NCBI GenBank assembly: GCA_964036155.1
Contig: OZ038423.1
Location: 11,113,249 to 11,177,248 of the forward strand
Origin: Diploscapter coronatus
Lineage: Eukaryota > Nematoda > Chromadorea > Rhabditida > Rhabditidae
Direction of reading: 5' to 3'
Length of the DNA stretch: 64,000 nucleotides
Positions 1-12,127 of the stretch are shown in pieces. The translations under genes were made by a program, and so were the position numbers. How positions within the stretch are numbered: the stretch's first letter is position 1; each line of letters opens with the position of its first letter. Below the pieces are notes generated by a model. That model was not told the DNA's origin, made no database searches, and saw nothing but the letters and a program-made list of their open reading frames with translations.

Positions 1-1766
1 AGTCTGAAGATCAGATTTATTTCTGCAAACATAGATTTCCTATGCAAATCTTTTAGATTTTATTCACCACTTTTATTATTAGCTTTACCTTCAATATTCA
101 TCTTCTATGATGATTTTCAACAATTTTACTAGTGAAGACCACCTTTTTCGCCTTTGTTTCTGCTCTACTGATCCAAGATCATAACATCTTGATGCATAAA
201 AACAATCCAACTTATGACGTCGATCCCGAAGTCTTTTTCATTCTTCTCAAGATCAGCCAACCGGGATTCGGCCCGCTTAAGTTTGTATGTTTCGAATTGC
301 AATGCCTGACGCACAAAACGAGTTTGCAAGTTCAAACCCGCAAACTGCTGCTTGCGTACAGACACTTTATCTCACGCCAATGCCTTTTTCTTACAATCCA
401 TTTCCATTTACGTTACAAAGGAAACATTCTCATTGAGATCGGTGTAAAATCTCGTCGGATATGTTACATTTCTGCAAATTCTTTCGAAGAAATTATTTAA
501 AAGTGATCTTAAGATCATAAGATTCCAAAAACAAATCTGGAAAAACATCAACTTCTGATAAACTCTCATGCTTTTAAGAAAATCATGTTTTTAGACCTCT
601 ATTATTTATTGAATAGCCTTTTTTATGATAAAACTATCGATTTTTCTAGGAATCAATATCTTTTAGAAGAATCTCCTTTTAAGCACCAAAGATTAGCAAC
701 ATATCGTCACGTTTCCATCAAGACAAGCATATTGGCGATTTTCCTTGTTGCGGACGCTAAAAAGTCGACTATGGCGCGCAAATGCCGCCTTCCCGCAACC
801 AAACATACGCGCACACTAAAACCAGTAATGCGCGTCAACACGCGGTGCAGAAAAGTGAGTATGATTCAATACAAAGAAATGCTGTTTGTTGGATGCAAAA
901 AGGCATAGGCTAGAGGTACGCATATGATCAAAAATATGTTGCAACATTCAGATAGCGTGCTCAAGATATAAATCATATCTAAGATAGATTGATTACTTTC
1001 CGTCGATTTCTTTATCAAAATCTGCCAGCAGCTTATCGCAGCTAATCCGTTTAGCCGAATCAATCATTTTAACGATTATCTCTTCAGCCGTGGGACTTTC
1101 GCTTTCATAAGATCATGAAACATTACTAAAATAAGATATGTAAAAATAGAACTTATCTTTTCTTTATGTTGCTACTTAAAAGTCATTTCGTTTTAGCAAA
1201 ATAGTTCTCGTTCTACGATGTATATCTTATACCCTCTTGTATCGTGAACGGGAAAGAGTCTCGGTTCATTTTTGTCTGAATCCCAATTCGGATGATTGGC
1301 TCTGTTTTTCCTCTCTGCGCTCTGTTCATTAAAAGCATTTTTCTCTTGCTTTCTCTTTTGCGCTCAACGTATTTCGATTTCCATTGTCAACCTGTCAAAT
1401 AGCGTTGCTGCTTCTTTGCGTTGTTCGATTGTGCGGTTAGAGGCTTTCTCCCAAAATGCGAAACCGCAAAACGAGACGTAAATTGACTCGTAAATAAAAC
1501 ACGTCACGCAATGTCTCGAGTCGAATTGAGTCGGACCGGGCCCGACACCAGTCAAGAAGCCCCAGGGACAATGATTTGGGACGATTTTTAAAGGTCGCGA
1601 AAATCGATAGATCAAGAACATATTTAGAGCGAGTTTCATTGAAGCAACTGATTAATATATTGAGTTAGAGCTTGATCTTCATGAAATTATGTCAAAGACG
1701 ACGAAAGAAAGCTTATCTTCGTTGAAAATTTAAAAAAGGTGATCCTCAAAAATGTCCAAATTTCAG
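1..1766. other. Non-genic flank with degraded coding-like traces
   Basis: No complete gene could be built here. On the minus strand at about 165-400 there is a coding-like, basic helical stretch (residues RKQQFAGLNLQTRF, then KLKRAESRLADLEKN) interrupted upstream by an in-frame TGA. It looks like a decayed element or a lone exon, and I cannot name the family. A second minus-strand stretch near 1364-1490 (SNRTIEQRKEAATLFDRL) is similar in character. GATCTTC-type dispersed motifs occur at 6-18, 504-520, 1672-1690 and 1703-1725. The missing 5' exons of the carboxypeptidase at 1767 were not found in this stretch. Confidence 0.35.
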
Positions 1767-4068
1767 ATAACTAACAAGCGACTCGGCGGCGTGAAACGAG
1801 GAGTTTGGGTCGATGGTGGCATTCACGGTAAGTATTTTGGAAAATCTCTGAATTATGTCTAAATAGTGCGTAACTTTAGCTCGAGAATGGGTCTCCCCCT
1901 CAACTGTGCTCTATTTTATTCATCAACTCGTAACTCAATACGACAAAGACCCCACTATCCGTCAATTCGTTGACCGTATGGAATGGTACCTGGTCCCACT
2001 TTTGAACCCAGATGGTTACGAGTATTCGCGAAGCAGTAACGATCCGGAGATTAGATTATGGAGGAAAAATCGATCACCGCCCAAGTGTACTCAGCAAAAT
2101 ACGGGTAATTTTTAAATTATGAATATCCAAGATATTCAACGATTTATGTATTTTTATGAGACAACTTTATTTTCAGGCTTATTTTCCCCTCCTAGTACCG
2201 TTTGCTGTCAGGGAGTGGATTTAAATCGGAACTTCGACTGGTTCTTCGGTCAAGTTGGGTCATCTACCGATCCCTGTTCTGAGATTTATGCGGTATATTT
2301 TTTCAAATTTTAAATGTCTAAAAAATCCGCTTTAACAATGAATAAATCATTATTATTATTACTCATTTTAGAATATATTTTAACGATATTTATTTTGAAT
2401 TCAGATATATTTAATTATATTTTTCTGATATAAATCTATGTCTCAAACTATTTTACGCCTTTAATTAAAGTATATATTCAGAAATTCATAGTTTCAATTT
2501 GATGAATAATTAATGCAAGTCTAAATGTATTAATCTACCAACTAAAATGCTTTTTTAATAATAAATTTGAAATTTAGGGAACCTACGCGTTCTCTGAACC
2601 TGAAACTTCCGCTGTGAGGGATTTTGTACAAAGACATCGAATTCACACATTCCTTACCTTCCATTCATACTCGCAAATTCTCATGTACCCATTCGGACAT
2701 CAAATTCGAACCTACCCCAACGATTTGAATGATTTGGTGGGTTTAGGTTGAAGTTTTATCTTATTTTTGAACATTCAAATTTAAATCATATCGTGAGTTA
2801 TTACTTAGACACTATAATTCTTAAACTATATGAAGATCAACTTTAATGTATTAAAATTGAATTTCGATGAGTGCCATTTTTATTTGGAACCTAAACTAAT
2901 ATTTTGGATTTCAAAAAATTCATTTAAATCGAGCTATTTTAGAGATCTACAGCCATATCAGCAGCAGGAGCCTTACGCAGAGTCTACGGTACTTCGTACA
3001 AAGTCGGCACTGGAGCCGACACTTTATGTAAGAACTCAAACAATTCAATTTAAACCGGTTACCATAAGTTAAAAATCGCAGAATTCTCACCGCTTTCGTT
3101 TTTGACTTTCATTAAAACCATTAGCGAATTGGTTAAGCGTTTCGCTTGAAGAGAAACGAGTCCAACAAGTATTTTTCAGCGCTTAGACTAGCGAAAATTG
3201 TTTGAAGTTCAAAAAGTGAAAATTGAATGACATTTTTGAAGAAACCGAAAATTTCGCACTCAAATTCACGTTCACAATGTCCAAAAATTAATGAATAGAA
3301 TAATTTTTGGTCTTTTAAGAAGGGAATTTAAAAATTTCCAGATCCAGCCTCAGGGGGCTCTGAAGATTGGGCAAAAGGCAAAGCTCACGTCAAGTTTTCG
3401 TATCTTTTCGAGCTACGTCCCGAAGAACAAGTCTGGGATGGATTTTTGTTGGCTGAAAACCAGGTGATTGAAAAAAATATCTTAGAAATCTGTTATTTGA
3501 AACGTTTTCCAAACTTGGCTAATTTATAATAAAAATCTATTTTTCGGGAAATAAAACTTTTGAGCCGAATGTTAGTTTGTCCGTTAGAGTGAAGAGTATG
3601 CCAATAATTTATTCACGATTTCGAAATTTCAAACAAAATCGACTCGAGCAGCTATTGTTTTTCTAAATTATAAAATGCAGATCATCCCTACCGCCCGAGA
3701 GACTTGGGAAGCTGTCAAAGTTATCGCTCAACAAACCCTGGCTTCGGCACCGACGAGGACAGTGGCGAGAGCTCCAGTTAGGCGACCAGTTAGGATGTGT
3801 CGGGGTAGGTTTGATTTTTTATTGTATTAAATTTATTTAGAAGACAATAGAATTTATACCTTTATTATCGAAAATGAAGAAAAATATGAATTTTAGATTT
3901 TATTTCGATTGAGATCAGTTTTTCATCAAACAGAATATAGTATTAATTAAAACAAACTAAATGTTTTCAGATCGAGACGGATTGTGCTCATCTTGGGCAG
4001 AGGGTGGGGCTTGCAATACTTGGCCAGAAATGCTACAAAGGTGTCCACTTTCTTGCGGCTTGTGCTAA
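1767..4068 (+). CDS. Zinc carboxypeptidase (M14) with C-terminal ShKT domain, 5' partial
   Basis: Secreted metallocarboxypeptidase of the M14 family, which removes C-terminal residues from peptides. Exons by splice signals and phase: 1767-1827, 1880-2104, 2177-2292, 2578-2736, 2943-3027, 3342-3463, 3681-3804, 3971-4068; they give 329 residues in one frame ending in TAA. Seen directly: the zinc-binding GGIHAREW (His and Glu), the arginine/asparagine substrate motif VDLNRNF, the third zinc ligand in FHSYSQ, and the catalytic Glu in LFELRPEE. The last exon encodes a six-cysteine ShKT module ending SCGLC. Signal peptide, propeptide and the start of the catalytic domain are missing: the first exon found begins after an acceptor at 1766 and nothing matching was seen upstream. 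It is a close paralogue of the gene at 5275. The family includes C. elegans SURO-1, a cuticle-related carboxypeptidase. It may be truncated by the window edge, have a long first intron, or be a pseudogene. Confidence 0.85.
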
Positions 4069-5274
4069 TTTTTAGCGTCAAATTTTAGTATTTTATAACG
4101 TGCTAAAGTCTAGCAGAAACCTTACTTTAGTTAGTCTTTCTCGTATCTGAATCCGTTGAAATCTAGTCTCGAAAATACATGAAAATTAGGCATTTTCAAA
4201 TTCATATCATTTTTGACATCCTAAAGCTAATAATTCGAATCACAGCTATTACTCGTCTTGGTCCTGAATTGAGGTAATTTTATAAATGACGTCATTTATA
4301 AACAATGCGCCTTAGAATATTTTTTAAAACGGGCCCCCAAATTTTTGGTGAGTTTTCTGGATTTTTGCAATCGCACGCTGAATCTGAACTTACCTCACGA
4401 AACTTTCACACCCATATTCTAATTTTCATTTCGTATTTGTACAAATTTGGCATTGTTATGAATTTTGAATGTATACTTTAGTTTTAGAATACGTTAAAGT
4501 ATACATTTTTGATTTTTAGTCTATTGTTTAAATTGATCTGTTGACTATTTCATTGTTTTTGATTAAAACAGGCTATTTTCTTAGATAGTCAATTTTTATA
4601 TATATTTTTTTAATTTTCGAGCCTCTCATATTCTAAAGCGGGTCCAAGTCGCTTCATGAATGAAAATAATAAATGATTTTAAATGAAGATCAGCTTTATT
4701 CTACTATACCCACAATATAGTAATCATTGTAAAGAATTTACCGAAAACGACGATATAACCTGATTGTAATGATAACTTATCACTATATCATGCAGATAAG
4801 ACAACAATAGAAAACGACACATTCATTCGAACAACTTTAAAAATAGTACTGAAAATGGAGAGAGTTAGATGTCAATTTTATCAGTGATATGAGGTGAAAG
4901 AAGGAAAAACTCGTATTTTTAGTGGCAGGAAAAAAGCGAAAACTGGATGATAAAGATATAGTCTTAGAGATTATTATACTTTAAGAGATAGAGAGAATCA
5001 GAAAGATGGAAATTAACGAAAAATTAAGAGTGAAAGAGATGTATAAAGATATCTATACGAAACACGAGATAAGGCGGAAAAGATGAAGAGAAATAGGGAA
5101 ATAGTGTGATAAAATCATAGGGGAAAAGAGAATGATTGCCAAGTGACTTATAGGGGAGATCTGTGTAAGAGAAGCTTAAATGAGAGAGTGTGAATTTGAT
5201 AGAGAGAGGAAAAGAAGCAGAGAAAACGCGAGCGCGCGCAAAGCCGTCTTCGATTTTCTATTACATAGCCCACG
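4069..5274. other. Intergenic spacer between the two carboxypeptidases
   Basis: Probably the 3' UTR of the upstream gene (AATAAT/AATAAA-like signals near 4667-4675) followed by the promoter of the downstream one. A GAAGATCAGCTTT dispersed motif lies at 4684-4698. From about 4850 to 5240 the plus strand is purine-rich with many GAGA runs, typical of nematode upstream regions. No coding exon was found. Confidence 0.5.
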
Positions 5275-8200
5275 ATGGTTTATGCGTCGATTCGAAAAAC
5301 CGTCCCGGATACGGCACTCCGACTTTTCACACTAATTTTATTCATAAACCCTATAAATTCGCAAAATTCGAAATTTTTCGTGTACCGGATATCGCCGCAA
5401 AATGAAGACCATCTCAAGATCCTAGAAGATATGCGAAGAAAGGTCGACAGAATCGACATAGAGGTAGTCCAGAGGTACTGCTTTGGAGCCGGGTTTTTGC
5501 GATTTTTGATAGAAATATTTTCAGCTTTCATAAGAGAAAATTCGGTTCAGATTTTTTGCAAAAATTATAAGATCGAGGTTGGGTGGAGTTCAGAATTTCA
5601 AATTTCGATCCAAGACTTGGAAAAAAATCATAGGGGTTTCCACGGAGCTGCGAAACTTGTATTTTAACCTCAGAACGATGAAATAATTTTGAACCCCAAC
5701 CAGCCCTGATTCGAATTTCCCTAAAATGAACATACTTTAGGTGAATTTTTGGAAGACATCCCCCAAAATTGGGGCGAATTGGGACGTAATGGTTGAGGAG
5801 GGCGAAAACGACGCCAAATTGATGCAGATTATCGATCGCCTGAAGGTTCCGTACAACAGGACGATTGATGATGTAGAGAAGTAGGCAATTTTTAAACCAT
5901 ACAACTTATCACCATTGATGTTTAAGCGATTTTTCTAAAAACTCCTTATTCGTCGTAGAAAAAGACGACCTTCGTTGAAATATTAGCATTTTCGGCATGA
6001 AATTGCTTTATTAATGAAGAAATGGCGATATTCTGTTAGTTTATGTCAAGAAAAGGCTGGTCTTCATCGATTTTTCCTTAGATTTCATAAAAATATTCTT
6101 TTTCCACTGCCGAAGCCACTAGCCTACACAGATTCAGCTAATTTTTCTTCATGTGTCTAGGAGATTTTTCTTCCTCAAAAACGTTCAAGCATCGATGCCA
6201 ATTGCGGTCGTTCATTTCGGCAAAGTGGCAAGTTCCGCGTGTTTTGTTCGAAGCTACTTCAAATTTGGCCCAGTCTCCTAGCCACTGTGCTATCTGGCTA
6301 TACTTTCTGATCTCTTCAATGCTAAATTATTGAAATAAAGCTGATCTTCGCCAGAGAAATAAGTTTTTTTGTTGCAAAAGTCGACATTATTTGCAGTTTT
6401 AATGCGTGATGTTTATTTTAAAAAATTAGCCAAAATTTCAAGCTCTTTACACACTGCACTATCGTGCCATCAGTCCTTTAGGAACTTTCCATTCCTATAA
6501 AGGATACGCCCACATTTCTCACTGATTGCGTCATTTAACGAGATCAAAATGCCATGTTGCCAGGTTTTACCTATGCGGAAGGAACGAGTTTTGAAAGACA
6601 TTACAAAGAAGGGCATTTATCGTGGTGACTCAAGAAAGGATAACTAAATATACGCCCTTTTTGTAAGGGAAATTTTTAAAATATATCTACTTTTATATCA
6701 AATTTATAAAATAATAAATTACACCATTTTCCTTGTAAATTCAGCGAAATACGTCGTTTTTAGATTGATAATTTCCCGTGAACGACGTCAGCATAAGGAG
6801 CGCCGTCTGAAAGACGAATCCGGAAAGACTACTCTGGACCTGAATCAATACCACTCCTACGAAGACATGGTCGGATGGGTTAAGCGGCTGCAACATGACT
6901 ATCCTGGACTTGTGAGGGCCATGACTATCGGAAAATCCAGGGAGAACAGGACGATCTATGCTGTGGAGGTGATTTTTGCCAAAGTTTAAAATTTTCAAAA
7001 GTATAGTATTTTTTAAAAGTCGTTTTTAAAATGGCCATTCTAAAATTTAAAAAAAAAATCAGATCGGTTCCCCAAACATGTCCCAGCGAGTGTTTTATAT
7101 CGATGGTGGAATACATGCTAGAGAATGGGGCGCCTCGCATTCAACTCTGTATTTTATTCATCAGGTAGAAAGTTCAATTTAAAGAGAATATTATGAGGTT
7201 CAGCTTACATCTCGGAAAGACGAGCCTGATATCGCTAAATATCTGAAGGACATTACTTTTGTCATAGTGCCAAATGTCAATCCTGATGGCTACGAGTTCA
7301 CTAGGTCTTCCACGAATCCGCACATTAGGCTTTGGAGAAAGAATAGATCACCTCTAAGATGTAGTGAAGACTACTGGGGACGTACTAGATGCTGTCGGGG
7401 CGTCGATTTAAACCGGAATTTCGATTTTCACTTTATGGGTATTTTGATAGTTTTTTTCTTAAATCAAGAAAATTATTTAGAAAGCGGTTCAAGCTCTGAT
7501 CCCTGCTCTGAAATTTATCAGGGGTCTGAATCTTTCAGTGAACCTGAAACTCGGTATTTCCAAATATTAACAAAAAAAAACATAAGTTAGATCTAAATTT
7601 TAATTTAGGGCTGTTCGAGATCTATTACTGTCACCTAAATATAAGGGAAGGGTGGACGCCTTTATAACTTTGCACACCTATTCCCAAATTTGGATTCACC
7701 CGTACGGCCATAAAAAGGATAGCTATCCTGCTGATATTAAAGATTTGGTATAATTTTAAAGATTGCAAATTTCAACTTTTCTTTATTTAAATTCTAGATA
7801 GTCGAAAAATAGATACAATTTCAGTTTTAAACCCTAATTTTAGCTCGATGTTGGTAGGAAAGCCGCTAAAGCTTTGCAATCCGTTTATAATACCAAATAC
7901 GTGGTCGGCTCCGGGGCAGATACATTATGTAAGAAAATCAATAATTTAAAAATAATAAATCGACAAATCAACATTTTAGATCCAGCTTCCGGCGGTTCCG
8001 AGGACTGGGCGAAAAAAGTGGCTGCAATTAAATATGTCTATCTATTGGAGCTTAGACCTGATGAGAAAAGTAATTCGCATACAAATTTGCAGCAAAAACA
8101 ATGATAGGATATGTTTAGTTGAAATTATTTTAGGAAATAGTTAAATCAGAAAAGTATAAGTAGTTTAATTTTAGTGTGGGACGGCTTTATCTTGCCCGAA

Positions 8201-8626
8201 AGTGAGTTAATTCCCACGGCGAAAGAAACCTGGGCAGGAATTAAAGTAGTGGCCGATGCTGTTTTAGCGCTGAAAAATGGCGCCAATTCAACGGCTACTA
8301 TTAAGACTAATGGTATTATTTACTGAAGTTAAAAGAAATTGAAATTTAGAAAAACAGTATCATATATCAAATCTTAATTTTAAATACCAGACCAGTTTAG
8401 CTAATTTAAAATTATTCGAGGTTCCCAAAAACGCTACCATTTTGGTAACGGCCAAGAGGGCTCTTGTTTCGACGTAAGGCACGCGTGCAAAAAATGGGTC
8501 GCTGACCGAGAGGACCTCTGTCAAACTGTACCCATTTTTATGGTAAGGCTACACTTTTGATACCGTTTCGGCAACCACTACCATTTTCAGAGAACCAATT
8601 GCGCCTATAGTTGTGGGACTTGTTAG
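5275..8626 (+). CDS. Zinc carboxypeptidase (M14) with propeptide and C-terminal ShKT domain
   Basis: Secreted M14 metallocarboxypeptidase, about 517 residues. Exons: 5275-5463, 5741-5880, 6764-6968, 7063-7164, 7204-7438, 7481-7553, 7609-7747, 7844-7928, 7980-8069, 8175-8312, 8421-8542, 8591-8626; all phases agree and the frame ends in TAG. Order: hydrophobic N-terminus (signal peptide, residues ~15-30), propeptide to ~130 ending in a basic stretch, then the peptidase domain. Catalytic residues: H196 and E199 in GGIHAREW, N282/R283 in DLNRN, H337 in LHTYSQ, E413 in LLELRPDE. The ShKT module (six cysteines, ending SCGTC) is split over the last two exons. The start was chosen because it gives the signal peptide and a clean first donor. 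The exon beginning at 8421 uses the weak acceptor TTCGAG and is the least certain. It is a tandem paralogue of the gene at 1767 and is SURO-1-like by architecture. Confidence 0.9.
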
Positions 8627-8999
8627 GTAATTTTTAGCTAACATTGTTGAATTGAGATTTTTGCTACGTAATATCATTTCTGATACCATTTTGATAACTC
8701 AATTCAATAGTACAATTATTTTGGATAGCTTTATGATTAGGATATACGAACTTGTTGTTTTTGGTAGATTTTTATGTACATAGTATATTTGTTTTAATAA
8801 AGTTTTTATTTTGCTCTTCTAAATCTTTACTGAAGTTCAATGAAAATTGATTGATAGACGAGCATTGTTTATGCTAGAGTGTCATTTTTCTGTCGCGTCT
8901 CATATCTTGCAATTCATAGCTTATCATACTAATTCTAAATTTCCAATTTGACTACAATTCAAATATTTGAATCTATGTAATTTCAAGCAATTTTATCGA

Positions 9000-11603
9000 A
9001 TGAACTACTGTTACTCCCTGTCGAGTAGCTTTATTATTGGTCTATTAACTATTGCTTCATTTCTTCATCTTCATATCAGGTACATAACCTTAAACCCTCA
9101 TAGCTTTCCACGATAAATTTAGGCCATATAAAATTTTACATCAAAATAGTCCTCGATATGAAGAATATTTTGATACAAATATGTTAGATTTATTATATTT
9201 TAAAATGCAATATTAAGGTTAACTGACATCGAACTCCATTGTAAAACTGAGTTGTTACAAAAGAGAGGAAGGCGAGCCGCAAATGATTCAAATGGGTTCA
9301 ATGAGAAGAAGATTTGGATGACGTCTTTGTCTCAGATCAAGGTAAATTAAAACAGCGTAATAATTTTTTAAAATTATCCCTCTAAAAATGTATTTAGGTC
9401 GGCGAATTGATTGACAAATGCTTGGAGCTTCACAAATACTGCTCACCGGAAGGAAGTTCAAGAGGACCACCAGGTAAAAAGTCGTGAATACCAACTTCAG
9501 ACATTATTATTTCAGGACCCAAGGGCTACGATGGACCGAGCGGGTATGAAAAGATATATTTTTAATCCGAAAATGTTTTTTTTTTTAATTTCAGCCTCCC
9601 AGGCCCTCAAGGCGAGGTTGGAAGGACGGGGTTGATGGGGTTGCCTGGAATGCAAGGGGTATCTTCAAAGATCGTGGAAAATTCATATATTTTTCTTATT
9701 AATCTCGTTCTATCTCTAAAACGAGTAAATTTTTCAAAAAAAAAAAAAAAAGTTGCTAAAAAATGAAATTCTGTACGATTTCAGCCCCGTGGTCCGCCTG
9801 GGATTCCAGGAAGAGACTCGGACTGCTCACAGTGTCCTATCAACGAGACTTTCCTGGTCGAGAGAAGCTATGATTGTCCGAAGGTATATTTCCTTATAGA
9901 ACAAAGTTGATCTTTGTTAAAACTTAGAAGAAGCTTCTAGAAAAATAGCTTACCTAGTATGAGTTGAAAAATAGAAAATTTTACTGAAAATTTAATGAAA
10001 AAAAAACCACTGATCTTCGCAAAACAATTGTAGAAATTGTAGGTGGAAGATATGAAGTGTGAAAAACCTGACCCTGAATCTACAAAGGCCCCAAGACTGG
10101 TCGATAAGCCTATCCCCTCGTTAATTCAACAGGTATTGAAATGCTAGTTTTTAGTAAATGTTAAAAACTAGCATGTTTAGCTTCTCTCGAATACCAGCGC
10201 TTTGGAGACTTGCTTGAAAGTTTGTGTGACGAACTGCACCGAATATGAAGAGCAAATGGAAAAAGAGGAAACGACAACTCAATCTTATTATATTCAAGGG
10301 GTCACTGCTCGTAAGTGTCTTTGGTCTCTTTTCAAAAAAAAAAATCTTTTTCCCGATTGTCGCCTACAATCCGTCGGTAAACCAGTATTTCATGGACATT
10401 CCCCGACCTACTATGGAGGATGGATGCGAGACGCTTATCCGAGGACTGGAGATGTAAAAAGTTGATCTATTTTCCAGCTATTATCGACCTCTTTTCAGGA
10501 CTCACACAAAAGATATGTGGTCAATCACTTCCAAGGCAACGAAGTTATCGAGTACGCCAGTGAAGCTGAAATGAGGAGAGGGCATGTTAACAAAGTGTAA
10601 GTTTTTTTAAAAAAATATTCTAGATGGGCTTAAAATGAAATTCCTATCTTTCAGCATATAATTATTTCAGGCATAAACTCCCGCATGTTTATGATGGCAC
10701 GAACCACTTGTTGTTCAATAGCACTTTGTTCTTCCAAAGGGCCGGCTTTCCGATTATTGGGAAGTATTCCTTGGTCGATGGTTTATATGACGAAGTGCCT
10801 TTTCCGGGGGCCGCTTATAAGGGGAATAATGTGAGAAAAATATTTTTTAAATCTACAAGAAAAATAAACAAAAATCTAAATTTCAGTACCTCTTTAACCA
10901 GTCCATGAACTATTTCGACATTTCTCTGGATGAAAACGCGCTTTGGATCCTGTTTCACTATGAAGATGAACCTTTCCTTTCAGCGGCAAAGGTCAAATTT
11001 ATTTTCTTAATTGATATTTTTTAGATTGCAGGTTGACATCAACAACTTCACGATTTACGACATGTTCAATTTAACGTTGGTTAATCACACCTCTGTAGCA
11101 AATGGGGTTGTTATTTGTGGAGTTTTGTATTTGGTAAGCTTTTTTTTCTAAAATATAAATTTCTAAATTACATCATTTTATTAAATTAAAAATAATCGTT
11201 ACTTAAACACACACAGATTTATCTATTTTCTTCATCTTTTATCGACTTTTCGGAGTCTATAATCTAATAGAGCGTCTGTTATAAAAATAAAATATTGGAC
11301 GTCACATTAATTTATTATGATGCCATAGCGTAGCATATTATTTCTATGAAGGCGTTATTCATTTTATAATGCCATAACGTTATTTTGGCATTCTAGATTG
11401 AAGACGTTCATTCGCAATCAACCCACATTTCAACATCATTCGATTTCTACCGTTTGCAATACGCCAAACCGAATGTAAAATGGATTAATTTATACGGAAA
11501 TGCGAATATGATATCCTACAACCCATTCGACAAGAGGATTTACGTCTATGATCATGGATATTTGTTAACTGTACCCTCGAGGCTACATTGGTTGGCAAAA
11601 TAG
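9000..11603 (+). CDS. Colmedin: type II membrane collagen-olfactomedin protein (unc-122/cof-2-like)
   Basis: Exons: 9000-9079, 9218-9341, 9398-9473, 9516-9543, 9595-9658, 9785-9883, 10043-10132, 10181-10310 (or through 10453), 10356-10453, 10499-10596, 10671-10830, 10887-10991, 11032-11133, 11397-11603. The product is 486 residues, or 501 if the segment at 10311-10355 is retained. The first exon encodes a short N-terminus and a hydrophobic signal anchor (FIIGLLTIASFLHLHI). A furin-type RGRR site follows at about residue 43, then Gly-X-Y collagen repeats over four exons (GPKGYDGPSGLPGPQG), a cysteine-containing linker, and a C-terminal olfactomedin domain (VGKPV, GGWMRDAYP, YDPF-type SYNPFDKRIYVYDHGY). 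This order matches gliomedin/colmedins and C. elegans UNC-122, which acts at neuromuscular junctions. Cleavage at RGRR would release a trimeric ectodomain. One internal splice site is abnormal (see findings). Confidence 0.9.
10140..10174. repeat. Perfect inverted repeat with CTAGTTTTT arms
   Basis: Within a colmedin intron, 13-bp arms (ATGCTAGTTTTTA and its reverse complement) flank an ~8-bp spacer. CTAGCAAAAA / AAAACTAGC strings recur in the maco-1 intron at 33234-33357 and downstream of the SLC25A42 gene at 61309-61450, so the arm sequence seems to be a minor dispersed motif of this genome. Confidence 0.6.
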
Positions 11604-12127
11604 ATTTAATTTGTTTAATTTCTTAACCTTCTTAAATTAAAATATTGTATCGATCAAATTAAGTGCAAGCTCGTGTGTCGAAAAATATCGAGAAAAACAC
11701 AGGGAATTGCGTGCCGCTATTTTCACTGCCCCTCTCTACTGTTTCTCAGTGCTCTAGTCTCCCTCTTTGTGCATAGTTCATACGCGCATTTCTCGCAAGG
11801 GACGTTCTTTAACACACGAACTGTTACTTAATTTGGCCAATACAACAGATATATTCAATGCATCATAATTTTATCTAGAAAATAAAGCAATTTTTATAAT
11901 CTAAATATATTTCCAGCACAATTTATATAAAATCGAAAAATAAAGTATTTTGAGAAAAATCTAAAATTTTGATATAAAATACCGAAATTTCAATTTTAAC
12001 GACAATGTTTGACGTCATATTCAAATCATAACAACAGGAATTGACAGCTTTTCGAATTTCTTATCAGTATTTCAAAACTTTTGGAATGCGCACCTCTTCT
12101 CCATTCCTCCATAAATGTCCTCGTGAA
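11604..12127. other. Intergenic spacer
   Basis: 3' flank of the colmedin gene and 5' flank of the convertase gene. Contains pyrimidine-rich stretches with TCTCTACTGTTTCTC-like runs (11730-11790) and AATAAA strings near 11880 and 11938. No exon was recognised. Confidence 0.4.
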
